This document shows positions 34,532 through 45,601 of a DNA stretch of 64,000 nt, piece by piece. Position numbers and translations under genes: made by a program. The notes beneath the pieces are model-generated. The model was not told the DNA's origin. It saw only the letters and a program-made list of their open reading frames with translations, and searched no databases. The stretch lies in assembly GCA_024220505.1 (NCBI GenBank), contig JAKZZE010000001.1:3100001-3164000 (forward strand), written 5' to 3'. How positions within the stretch are numbered: position 1 is the first letter of the stretch; each line of letters opens with the position of its first letter. The DNA comes from Rhizopus arrhizus (lineage: Eukaryota > Mucoromycota > Mucoromycetes > Mucorales > Rhizopodaceae).

Positions 34532-34891
34532 ATCTAAATATTTAAAGTTAACTTATTGTAAAATCGCGATTGTTAAAGGTTATTTACCAATAAAGAAATC
34601 TTTGTCTAAAAGCTCTTTTTTAAAAGTAGGGAAAGTAAATGGGTAAGTGAAAAGTGAATGAATAAGTATGTGAGCGTGTATACAAGAGACTTTGTCTTGT
34701 AAACTAAAATGAATGAATGAGATGAGGGAATAATAATGAAAAAAAAAAGTTGGTTGACTTTTTATATAACATTTCTTTAAATTATAATGCAACTGAACGA
34801 CTAAACAACTAAAAATAAACAAACCAATAAGAAGCTTTATTTTGTTTCCCCTTATTCGTGTATTGTAACACAAACCAAGAGAATTGGTCTT

Positions 34892-34942
<51 letters not shown>

Positions 34943-36408
34943 CCTCCTTATTCAATCTGTTTATTGTTTTTTTCTGTTATTTCTGAGGTTAATATTTCAA
35001 GCTCTATGAATTAAAAAGTATGCTTCTAGTATAAACATTTTACACTTTACCAAAACAAGAAAATATAAACCTTGTTATTTTCTTCTGTGAGAAAAAAAGG
35101 GGGAAAGCCAAAAGTGTATTGTTATCATGGCCTAAGCTAGCAAATTGTTTTCTTATAATCATTTTTAAGAATGCCAAAAGTAAAATAAATCATGCAATTG
35201 AACCAACTTCTCTTTCTTTCTTTTTTTGACTTAAAAAAAAAAAGAAAGGCTGTGCGCCTTTACGAAATCTAGAGGTTCTTTTACAAACCTTATCCCTTTC
35301 TATAAACATGAATTAAGATCTACAAAGTTCTCGATTGAGCATATTGTCAATTGCTTTAATTGACAAGAAGTCCCTTAATTGTGTTCTGTTTTGATCTGAT
35401 TACTTTATACATCACCAAATCAGAAAGGATGTTTAGACTCGTTAATTCGCATTTTTTAAGTAAAAGTAATTTGTACTACTAGCATTGTTATGATTGACAA
35501 GATTGCATCCTGTAATATGACGATCTTTTCATATAAACAATGCACTTCATTATACTTTACACGCATTTTTTATATAAATAAACATGTAAGCGTTAATAAC
35601 AAATATTTTTTGTGTTATTTAAAGTAGGAATTCAAAAGTAAGAGTATTCAAATCAACAAAGCAAAAAGTTAGTGAGGATTAGCTAAAGTTGGGAATGTCT
35701 GTTGCTTGTCAAATTGAGAAACTAAAAACGTGTCCACGGACATGTACAAACAAATAATATATAAAATCTTGTTTGCTTCTCGCATACATACATTTTGCAT
35801 ATCGTATGTCTCTACACACGAGATTTTTTCTTTTATTCTTTCTACATGTTTTCATCGCTTCTTTTAATACTTTTCCCCGACTGCTTCATGGTCCGTGTGT
35901 ATGCGCGTGCTTTATCAAATTCAACTTGAACACATGAAAGTTTCACTGTGAATAACAATAGAAAACAATGTTTGGTATTCTTATTCAACATGTACATAAA
36001 TGTATATCAACGCTTTTTTTTAACCCTCTCCTTCCTTTCTTCCTCCTCCACCCCTTTCCCCTTTGTATTCTCTCTCTCTTGTTTTTGTTGTTGTTGCCTG
36101 TTATACCAAATGGAAATAGCCCCAACCCTTCGAACGCAATTTTCTTTAACATTTTATTTTGTGGCCCTTTTCCAAATAAAAACAAAAATAAACATGAACT
36201 CTAACGTCAAAGGAAGCAGGATGATCGTGGTTGCCATGATACAACTTATAAAAAATGATGCCAAAGCATATCAATAAGATGCAGTTTACTCCCTATAAAT
36301 ATATACGACACAAAAAAATAACTAACATGAATCATTCCAACCACAAGCATATCAAAACGAAATTATACAAAGTATCTTTTTATTAGAAAAAATATTTCTA
36401 TTATATTA
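34532..36408. other. Intergenic, 1.9 kb, with 49-nt T run
   Basis: Includes the upstream region of the C2H2 gene (TATATAAAA at about 34758) and a T run at 34894-34942. The C/T-rich ORF-like stretch at 35948-36277 looks like low-complexity chance coding. Confidence 0.55.
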
Positions 36409-37356
36409 TTATTTATCCTCTTTTTGGCTCGTGTTCAGTAAACTAGATATGCGCATCATCAAGTCAGTGTGTTCTGGGTTAGGTTTAACATTGTCTTTTG
36501 ATTGAGGACGTCCTGCTGGTCGATGTCTATTATTGCCTTGAGTATTCCACATATCCGCTGCTGTCATTGAACGTTTGTTTGTATAATAATCCTGTGTTTC
36601 AAAAGATTCATAACCATTTAAAATGGCAACAGATGTGGATGCTCCTTTACGATTGGGTGTAACAACCACCCTTGGTTTTCCTTCTTCATCGATTTCTGCT
36701 TCCTGTACATAGAATGTACGCACCTTTCGATCCACAGCTGTCTTGAGTCCCAATGTATGTCTTCTAGGCAAATAGGCAACAACGCCGCCAACGCCTACTG
36801 CATGACCACTGGCACGTCTAAGCATGTTGAGTATACGGCCCTCAACAGGATAATCCCACTCGGTTTGATATTCTGAATAACTTGGTCCAACCACGCCTTC
36901 ACCCTTATCATTATCGCCAGTCACATTTACGTTGAGATACTCAAACACTTGCTCTGGAATGACTTGCTTGGTCACAAGTGCTGCCTTGAACTCAGGCGCC
37001 TTTTGCTTTTCAATCTTCCTCAAGAAACGTTGAAACTCGGCAGGGGTCATGGTGGCTATATTGTATTGAACCTGTTCTGATCGACTTGTAGGTTTTCGAG
37101 AATTAGGAAAGTTTTCTTTCCAGCGTTTGATAAATAGTACTTTACTTTCGCCAGAAACCCAAGGTGTCTGATGTTCGGCTGTATCTAACGATTTCACAAT
37201 GACATGTGGTGTACGAATCACTGTAGGTAAATTGCGCTTCAAACCCCAATCACCGATCTTTTTACAATCTTTGGGTGTTTTGTAGACTTGTTCTATTGTT
37301 TTATCATAAGATGCTAATCGAGAATGGCGTAATAGATTGGCAAAAGACTTTTCCAT
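36409..37356 (-). CDS. MRP51: Mitochondrial small-subunit ribosomal protein MRP51 (bS1m)
   Basis: Single exon, 315 aa, starting MEKSFANLLRHSRLASYDKT at 37356 (the three codons upstream begin with TTG, not ATG). The family text covers IGDWGLKRNLPTVIRTPHV, TPWVSGESKVLFIKRWKENF and TPAEFQRFLRKIEKQKAPEF, then GRILNMLRRASGHAVGVGGV. Conserved N-terminal and GHAVGVGGVVAYL blocks identify fungal Mrp51, which in yeast also contacts mRNA 5' leaders of mitochondrial transcripts. The N-terminus is weakly basic, as expected for import. Confidence 0.85.
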   Translation of the reverse strand: MEKSFANLLRHSRLASYDKTIEQVYKTPKDCKKIGDWGLKRNLPTVIRTPHVIVKSLDTAEHQTPWVSGESKVLFIKRWKENFPNSRKPTSRSEQVQYNIATMTPAEFQRFLRKIEKQKAPEFKAALVTKQVIPEQVFEYLNVNVTGDNDKGEGVVGPSYSEYQTEWDYPVEGRILNMLRRASGHAVGVGGVVAYLPRRHTLGLKTAVDRKVRTFYVQEAEIDEEGKPRVVVTPNRKGASTSVAILNGYESFETQDYYTNKRSMTAADMWNTQGNNRHRPAGRPQSKDNVKPNPEHTDLMMRISSLLNTSQKEDK

Positions 37357-37427
37357 CGTCAACAATTAATGTAACAGTTCAAAAAAAAAAGGAATAAGCA
37401 AGGGGACTTTAAACTCAGTTGAAAACT

Positions 37428-38641
37428 TTATTTGTATTTGGAGTCGTAGTAATTTGAAGCGGCAGATACAGCCATTTTTTGAAGTAGAGTTTGCTTCTTT
37501 TGCTTGGTACTTTCATCATCGTCTTCACCATCATCATCTGTACCTCTTTCCATAAACATTTTCACCATCTATCAAGCTGTTAATATTCAATTCAAACCAA
37601 ATAATCTATATTTTATATACCTCAGCAGCAGCGAAACCAGCAATGGCTTCCTTGGCTCCCTTAAAGTGAACATCTTCACCTTCTTCTTCTTTCTTAGCCA
37701 TGTAGTGCTTAACGGCTTCTACTGCGACAGCGCCAGCAATAATTTCGTAGCTCAAGTGAGATTTCTTTTTCTTGTAGACCTTTTCATGAGCCTTATGAAG
37801 TTCCTCTTCATTCAATACTCTTTGCTTCTGATCGTTGCCCCATCCAAACCAGCTTCCAAACCAAGCACTTAAGCGTGCACGCTTGCTGTCATCCTCATCT
37901 TCATCGGAAGAATCAAGTACTTTGGGTGGATCAGCCAATTGCAAGTCCCATAGTTGGTTGATGCCCTCCTCCTTGTTTTCTTTCTTTTCAAAGATCATGA
38001 TATCAGCCCCTTCTTCAGTATTGCTTTTGCGAATATCAACTACTTGATTAGGCTCAGAAAGAACATAGAGGTATTCATCCGAGTAACCGAAACGTTGGTC
38101 TTTAGCCTAAAAAATAGATACGTCATTAGACTTGTGTTACTGAAAATTCATTTCGGGAATCCATCCCGAAATGGTTACTTTACACTGTCTTCCGTCTTCA
38201 TTTTGTCGACATAGACAGCTTCTTCACCAGTAAAGATAGCTATTGTTCAAGTCAATATCTTTTTTCTTTTTTCTTTTTTCTTTTCTCTTTTACCCTTGAA
38301 TGTTTTTGCTTTGCCAATATCCAAGACCAGACCAGAAAATTTATTTGTCAAAAAACCTATGGAAACACATAAATACCTTTTTAATATAATTAGGGCCTCT
38401 TTGACTTTACCATCTTGATGAATCCATAATTGAGTATCTCTTTCAGGTTTTTGCTCTTTTTTTAAAGCAGTAACAACCTTTGATCCACTCTATAATTTAA
38501 GAGTAAATAAAAACCGCGTACATCTATAAAGCTTCTACTTACGCCAATAGGTTGACTGGTATCAATATCTAAAGCCATTCCATTTAACTTTGAAATAATA
38601 TAAAAGTATCCAATAGGAAAGGAATCTGTATCAACTGTCAT
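37428..38641 (-). CDS. Ricin-B lectin-like plus DUF3759 (CipC-type) protein
   Basis: Multi-exon protein starting MTVDTDSFPIGYFYIISKLN at 38641. Residues 1-150 look like a beta-trefoil lectin with QLW motifs (TQLWIHQDG, INQLWDLQL) and GMALDIDTSQPIG/GLVLDIGKAK repeats. An acidic linker (SSDEDEDDSKR) is followed by a DUF3759 region: HKAHEKVYKKKKSHLSYEII, AVEAVKHYMAKK, FKGAKEAIAGFAAAEVVKMF, ending near YYDSKYK at 37428. DUF3759 occurs in CipC, an antibiotic-response protein of Aspergillus. The biochemical role is unknown. The lectin-DUF3759 arrangement is clear from the translation; exon ends are approximate. Confidence 0.75.
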
Positions 38642-40256
38642 TTTTGTAGGAAAATGTATATATATAAAAAAAAAAGAAAATACAGAAAGGAAAATGCGAG
38701 AAGTAGATTTATATAGGATATAATTTGTACCACCCTCTGTCATACCTTGGAGCCCCATCCTTTCTTTCTATTCCAACGTAATTATACTTCTTTTGTCATA
38801 CTTTTATCAATACATGTCCTTGTATAATAGAAATTCTAAGTTCACTATGCCATCTAATTTGCTTCACACGCTTATTCTAGTGCATCAACTATACTAACCC
38901 TCTTTTTTTTTTTTCTTTATATTTTGCTTAGTATTCTACTCTATTTTATCGAGGCATAAGCTAATCTATTCAAGTCTATGTAGGCAGGCAAATGCAGTTC
39001 AAACAATAAATAATAGGATGCCTGGCTTGAACAAGCAGAGAAATATCTTAAACTTGCATTAATTTATGTATAGTATGTTTGTTTAATTTCAGGTAGGTAA
39101 GAAGCACTGTCAGGAACAAACAATCATCATTTTTTATTATATTGATTGGACAGACTCAATAATAGTGTAAAATGAATATTTGTGTTCTGTTTGAGTAATC
39201 ATTATTTATGCTTTTTTATCCCAAGTAAAGACATAAAATAATAAAGAGGCTTTATTGCTAGTCAAAATATTACTAAAAAAAAAAAAAATAGCATAAAAAA
39301 AGTCAATGATTTTAGACTAGAAAAAAAATAGAAATAGAGTTAGCAAAGTATCTTGCTACTTGGAGTCAGAGAACTATCGAAGGATTTCCGACAAACAAAT
39401 TTAATAATATGGTGAAGCACTTTAGTACTTGTTTTAAGCGTATTGACGCAATCTTTAACCGCTTTTAGAAAGCTCAGAGAAGAAATTACACCAGAGTTGG
39501 TAATGTTTCAAAGCTAATGATTTATACAACAAATTAATGCTTTTATGTACGTTATTAGGATATGGCTTTCAAGATTTGAGTAACGCAAGAAGTCCACGTT
39601 CATAAGACCATGACTGAAGATGAAGTGTGAAGATACAGACGAGGATGTATGCCCAAATCCTATTGACATAATGAAAGTTAGGTTATTAGAAACGAGTCGA
39701 TATGAATATGTTCAAGGAAGAGCTTGCTCTCTCGACTCATGTATACATATTTCCTATTAGGCTCCGATATACAGAAGAGACTAATAAAACTTTCCTTGAT
39801 CACTTTTGGGTTCCAGTTAACAATTTAATGAATAGTATTGATGAGCAAAGTATATTTATCTCACAGTCAAAATATAAATTTCACTCAACTTATGAGCATA
39901 AAATCTATTACTTGTTTATAAATTATACAGCTACAATTTACTAAAAAGCTCAAATATAAAAAACCGAGAGAAACTATTTATTTGTATTATTGATCATTGT
40001 ATTCACTTTTTTAATTCGTCTTCTTTTATTTATTTTACTAATTAAAAGCAATCATATTTAAATATAATCATTTTCTACAGTCAATTGGTTTAATTATGGT
40101 TGCCTTGTTATGATTCGTGTATTTTTTCTTGATAAAGAAAATGGTAAAGCATTTCTTTTGGATACAAACACAAAGTAAATCGGAGATCGCATTTATGAAA
40201 GTATAACCTATTTTTTCTCTTTTTTTGTTTTTGCTTTGTTTTGTTCCTTTAGTTAT
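38642..40256. other. Intergenic, 1.6 kb
   Basis: AT-rich. An 80-codon ORF at 39702-39944 (MNMFKEELALSTHVYIF...) begins with ATG but has no recognisable domain; upstream frames carry scattered protein-like text and may be a relic. Confidence 0.45.
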
Positions 40257-41569
40257 ATGACAGACAATAGAGTTCCTTCTCCACAAGATACTAGCTCTAA
40301 GCAACCGTCTCAAGAGCAAGTTGTATCTAATTCAAATGGAATGAAAAGGTCAAAGACAGTGCGTAATTTGAATTCAGCAAGTAACAAAATGAAAGGATTA
40401 TTCAAAACAAAGGAGAAAGCAAAAAAGGGCGAAAGAAGACCAAGTATAGCAAGCTCTATATCCCTTGGCCCTGGAGATCATAATAATTCAATAGGTAAGA
40501 TAAAATTAAAAATATCTTTCCTTTTATATATTCAAATAACTTTTCCCTGTGGAAAAACCTCCCTTTTGTAGAAAAAGAAAAAATGCCACCAATGATCACT
40601 GAACAAATAAAGGAAATGAATCCAGAAGATGAACAATTACACAATGAACTGGAACAATTAAATGAACTTATTGCATTGCGAACGTCTGAAATTCAAACAG
40701 AAAAAGCCAAAAAGGAAAAACTTCAAAATGAATTAGCAGAAGCGCAAAAGGCATATCAAGATAGAGAAACCGAATATGCTACTATTGAGCACAACTTTTT
40801 TGAACATACACGCATCATTCGAGCCACAGACGACGATCTCTCTACCATTCGTGATTCCTTCAAGTTACTTAAATACTCGATCGCTCGTCTCATCATGACT
40901 CTCAACAAAAAGGCAGATAAAGCAAGAGCAGCAGAAAAGTTTGTCAAAACTTGGCCACACTTGTCCATTTTGGAGCCTCAGAATGGTGAATTGGATCCTT
41001 CATTTATTAATTTGTTGTCAGAAAAACTGGTTCATGAACACCTTGTGAAATCGATATTTGTTGTACCCATTTATCCTGGATTGGGCATTAATGAAGCCTA
41101 TGATAAACTACATCACTGGCTTCAGGCTCATTCATCCGAATTTTCCGTTCGTTTACGCCAACAGATGGCAGCTGTTATTGCCAAAAGCAATAAAGAGAGT
41201 GAAATTCAAGTTACTGCTCAAAATGAAAAGCAAAGGATAGCAACGCAAATATATAATGATTTAGCCGATATTTACTATCCATTTTTGAAAGAGAACGATG
41301 CAGCAGTAGACGACGAAAAGAAATACTTTACCAAAATCTGTGATATTGTGGAAAAAGCACTCAAACTAGCTATTGCTATTAGAGGACAGGACGTAGATAT
41401 CACAACAGTAACTATTGAAGAGGGAAAACAAGAATTTGAAGAGGAGACCATGACAGAAGTAAAAGGCAGAACAAGCGGTATTGTTCGATTTTCGATATGC
41501 CCTACTTTTATAGGTGGCGATCCAGAACACGGTTTCCTTGAAAAGGGTAAAGTTGTTGTTTCCAATTAA
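40257..41569 (+). CDS. Unknown fungal coiled-coil protein with GGDxxHGFLEKGKV tail
   Basis: Exons 40257-40494 and 40572-41569. Basic, Ser-rich N-terminus (MKRSKTVRNLNSASNKMKGL), then a coiled coil at about residues 95-150 (LHNELEQLNELIALRTSEIQ), a helical middle with TWPHLSILEPQ and YPGLGINEAYDKLHHWL, and a C-terminus FSICPTFIGGDPEHGFLEKG. The last block recurs in uncharacterised fungal proteins I have seen but cannot name. No membrane segment or signal peptide. A further 5' exon is possible because CCTTTAG precedes the ATG. Confidence 0.7.
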
Positions 41570-41945
41570 AAATATCCCTCTCTAATTCCGTGTACCATTC
41601 GTGTATTTCTCTTTCTTTCTAAAATAAAATGACCAGTAAGTTGTTCAATCAATTAAATCCTAAAATGAGAAAAAAATTCGTGCAAATAAAATAAATTTAA
41701 CGTAGAAGCAGGAGCAAAAAATAAAATGAGAATAAGAGCAATAATGAGTACATATAATGAAAGAAAAACATTAGTAGGTAAAAAATAGGTGTTATACCAT
41801 TAACATGAAACTTACCAATTACTCGAAACCTACATTTAATGATGGAAGGTGCAACAACTGAATGTTAATAAACAAAGTACCAAGCTGTTTAAGTTCAAGC
41901 TTACCAAAGTGCATCTAGGGTAACACAACGATAACTGTGTTGGAA

Positions 41946-44090
41946 ATTACAAGGTTCTAAGTAAAACTCGTCGTTCCTCATTCTCTTCAGATCTTCTTCT
42001 AGTTGGGCCTCTTCTTTCAGCCCCAGTACGCTGAAGCCTCTCTGGTATTTCACCATTCAAGCGAAGGCTGCGAACAATATGAATCATATTTAGGCATGCT
42101 GCCAAATCCCGATTTCATAAACGTTCACGGAGCTCTTCAACACCTGAAATATTTTGTACGGTCAATTTGCAATTTTGATTTGTAAGGGACAAAAAAAAAA
42201 GTCAGCAAACAATTTTGGTAATTGTTGATCAGAGTATTTGATTACCTGAGTAAACCATGACAAATAACTTCAGGATTATTTCGTCTTTAATATGGTCGTG
42301 GATTCGGTATTCTCTTGAAGTTTGTCAGACTACAATTTTCACAAGAAGGGCAGCACTGGCTTGTTCGAAACTCATCAATCAAATACACCAAGAATCCATG
42401 CTTCTTCAGCAGCCTTCTGAATCCGACGCCTCACACAGGTTCTTGCTACCTGGTGTTTGGAGCGAAATAATTATTCATAAAAAAACAGCATCGTTTCCAA
42501 ACTTGCTTTTCAATTTGGCGACCATATCCTCGTTAACTTTCTGCCTTCTAATATACTTGGATAGTTTCAATTTTTGATACAAGGGATGAGTAGTCAAATG
42601 ATTAGTTATAGTTTCAGTGTAATGTCTTTGGAATAATTCAGTAATTAATGTACAGTTTCTAAGATATTCTTCAAAATTTTACGGAATTAAAGATTGAGAA
42701 TTTACAAGAGTAGCTTCAGCATTTTGTACTTCTTGTAGTTTAACGGCTTTACAGATACGACGATACTTTTTTATTTTTTTCCATCTTATCTTGGCAAGAT
42801 TTAGTGTATCTATATGTGCGTGGTATATCAGCAGTAGAGCTTTCATGTACACAGTACAAAAGGCTTCGTCTTCCAGGGTTAATGGTAACACGGCGCCCAG
42901 TAATTTCTCCATGTTGTTGAGCATCAAGGTCTGTTATGTAAGGCTCAGATTTTACAAAAGTGCTTTGAAGACCAATATATCGACGCTTTTTATCTTGTCT
43001 CTTTGTAAAGACTGTGACGCTCACACCATCTGTTTGAATTGTTCCACGAAATCGAAGCACACAAAGTTCTTGAGGTTTCAAAGCAGCAGAATTCATGTCA
43101 ATTATCCCGGCCCAGAGGTTCATTTTATTGATGCCATTAGTCCACCGACGTTCAAGAATATTTTGGCAAAGAATTTTACTGTTAATTGTTGCATGGCCGG
43201 GTATCTAGGTTCTGCGAAGAGGAAAACAATTGAAGATAGGTAATCTGAGAGCTTCAAATAAGCGAGCAAGCTGATAGAAGGCCATCATATGTTCACATAG
43301 ATTAACTTTAACATCATAATAAATGTTATTCTATTTGAATATGTATTGGACTGGATACGATGTCAAGATGGGAGTTAATGTCAGTAAAGCCTGGTTGTAA
43401 ATAGGGTCTTAAAAAGGAAGTTCGATAGAAGAAGGATCAATAATTCTGGAAGCTAAAATTTCTTTAAATTGTATTGCTGGAAGCGTGATTTGTTCATGTA
43501 TTTCTTTGGAAATTGCTTCGTTGTCCACGCCTTCTTCTTGCCTTTGTCTAATCAAGTCTATTTTTCTTTGACGAATTTGTAGTAAGGTATTGATTGCACG
43601 ACGAAAATGATTGTCAAAACAAGCTCCAATATTATTGGTATAAGCGGTATATATTTTCAGTCCTTCTATTGAAAATGATTGTTGAGCATATTTGAGTCCG
43701 GGACTTTCATAAGTAGTATTATCGAGGTATCTTTGAATGTATTGACCAATGAATATACGTCTGCGAGCTGTTGCTTCACCCACACGGCCACAACGATAAT
43801 GTACTAAGGATAACCATACTTCAGAAAAGAATTCCTTGTTAATGTAAGAGCCGATATCAAAATTGGCATCATATTGAAGTGCGCAGAGAAATATGAATTT
43901 AGATAAAGAATAAGGATGTGTTGTAGTAGTATGGGTGATGTTTACGAACTTCTCCAATCGCTTTCGATACTGCTCATTCCACCCAATACCGTCGATAGAT
44001 GATTTAACAGATAAAATACGATCACCAGAAGCAAAAGTCCAGTAGTACTCATGGTTCCAGCTGAAATACGCAGTTGAGAATCCACATTCA
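41946..44090 (-). pseudogene. Fanzor-like (eukaryotic TnpB/OrfB homologue) gene, inactivated
   Basis: Fanzors are eukaryotic RNA-guided endonucleases related to transposon TnpB. Blocks in order on the minus strand: FSWNHEYYWTFASGDRIL, YVNKEFF-type helices (LSLVHYRCGRVGEATARRRI), CFPLRRTW/ILERRWTNGINK, NLWAGIIDMNSAALKP, FRGTIQTDGVSVTV, the RuvC-I block TINPGRRSLLYCVHESS, then KKHGFLVYLIDEFRTSQCCP (zinc ribbon), FKRIPNPRPY, CHGLLR, and the RuvC-III block NRDLAACLNMIHIV before a TAA at 41946. Damage: RuvC-I has Asn where active relatives have Asp, TGA replaces the Trp before NRDLAAC, and several frameshifts occur. Confidence 0.75.
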
Positions 44091-44889
44091 TGATGAAGGT
44101 TAGTATCACTAATGAAATAAGAAAGATGTGAGAGACCAGCTTTTATTTTATATCAAGCATGATTTACCTGTTTGAATATGTATATAATTAACTCTGTCAC
44201 AAGTTAATAAGGTATGAATGTAGGATTGATAAAGTAAGAGAAAAAAGGAAATAACCGGGGGTTTATATAATGTTGTGATTTTTCCAAGTTAGTGACAACC
44301 AAATAAGTCGGAAGCAATAGAAATTTTTAGATAGAAGCAAGATGTTCTTTATTAAAGTGTGTTTTTTTTTGAAAGGGTTTAATCATAATTTCTTTGTCTT
44401 GAGATGCATAATACTCCGGACTTGCCAAAAGATCTATCATGTTGTGTTTCTATTGGATCATCTCCGTATTTGGTTTCTGTTCCTTTGCTCATAGAATCGA
44501 TATTGGCAGTATTTTTGGCCCTAGTATTACTTTGATTACAATCATTTTGATTAATATTATCAGCAATAACACAATGAATAGAGAAACAAAAGTTAGATAT
44601 TGAAAGGACTCAACAGAAACACATGTTAATAGGCTGTCAAAATATAGAATACCTGAACAAATATTCAAGTCATCAACCCCGATCCAAGAAATGAAGATGT
44701 AACTTCTCGAACTAGAAATAATAATCATGTACAAAAAATAATTATTTTTTTTCTATTAAAAAGGTCCTGTTACTTGAACTTATTTTGATTACCAATTCTC
44801 TTAAAGGATTACAATAGCATTGCTTATTTTTGTTATGGGCTATGCTTAAACAAAGCTAATGGCTAAACGCTCTGTAGAATGATATAAAA
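44091..44889. other. Intergenic between Fanzor relic and transposase relic
   Basis: AT-rich; an 81-codon hydrophobic stretch at 44489-44734 (minus) is not recognisable. Confidence 0.5.
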
Positions 44890-45430
44890 AATGAAGGGGG
44901 TTGCTGTGCTTTTGCATATGTACTCAAGATAATAACCATTTTGGGTGTTATCTTTCCTTATTGTGTAATAAACATCAAAGAAGACCAAGGGAACTAGTAC
45001 CTTCGAAGAAGAGAAAGGTAACAGGTGGTACTCAGGCTGTTGAAAATACTAAAGGTGGAACTGTCACAGGACACTATTTCAATTCCATTGCAAGTACTCT
45101 TGATATTTTGGATCAGCATGAGCAGTTTAAGAACAATTACATTGCTATGAGCAAGCTCCTATTCACAAGAATGCTGATATGAAAAAAATTGAGCAGCTTG
45201 GTTAAGGCTGTGTTTATTTTCCGGCTTAATCCTCTGAGTCAACCTAATTGAACAGTTTTGGTCAGTATGTAAAAGTAAGCTTAAAAGAAAAAGAACTTTC
45301 GCAGGAAAAGACATGATCGTCTAGAAATGAGGATGTGTGTAACAGAACTCTTTTGAACAATCTTCAAGGATTTTGTAGATATTCAGCTGCTAGATTCGAA
45401 GACTGTTTGAGCCGTAAGCTAATGTAGTAT
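44890..45430 (+). mobile_element. Tc1-like DD34E transposase relic (C-terminal part)
   Basis: Plus-strand pieces in different frames: RRPRELVPSKKRKVTGGTQA, GGTVTGHYFNSIASTLDILD, NNYIAM, then APIHKNADMKKIEQLG and a degraded PPYSPELNPIE region, followed by LQGFCRYSAARFEDCLSRKL. Compare VGAKKRKAYEDT...TTAGHFVQFISDTLDIMDEF at 26300-26410. Heavily mutated; the LINE inserted about 50 bp downstream. Confidence 0.6.
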
Positions 45431-45461
45431 CCTTTTTATTTGTGCAATTCATGCGCCAATA

Positions 45462-45475
45462 AATTTATGAATTTT
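45462..45475. repeat. LINE target-site duplication, left copy
   Basis: AATTTATGAATTTT, identical to 50877-50890. The final T residues merge with the complement of the poly-A tail, so the exact edge is uncertain by a few bases. Confidence 0.8.
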
Positions 45476-45601
45476 TTTTTTTTTTTTTTTGTAAAATAAT
45501 TTTGATTTTATTAAATAAAATTATATTTTAAAGTCACACATGCGCGGAGAGGTGGTACTTGATGAAACAGAATGCAGATAAATATTAGAAAAGGACGATA
45601 G

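Noticed and set aside
35948..36277. 109-codon ORF in C/T-rich DNA
   Set aside because: Low-complexity sequence; probably chance or untranslated flank.
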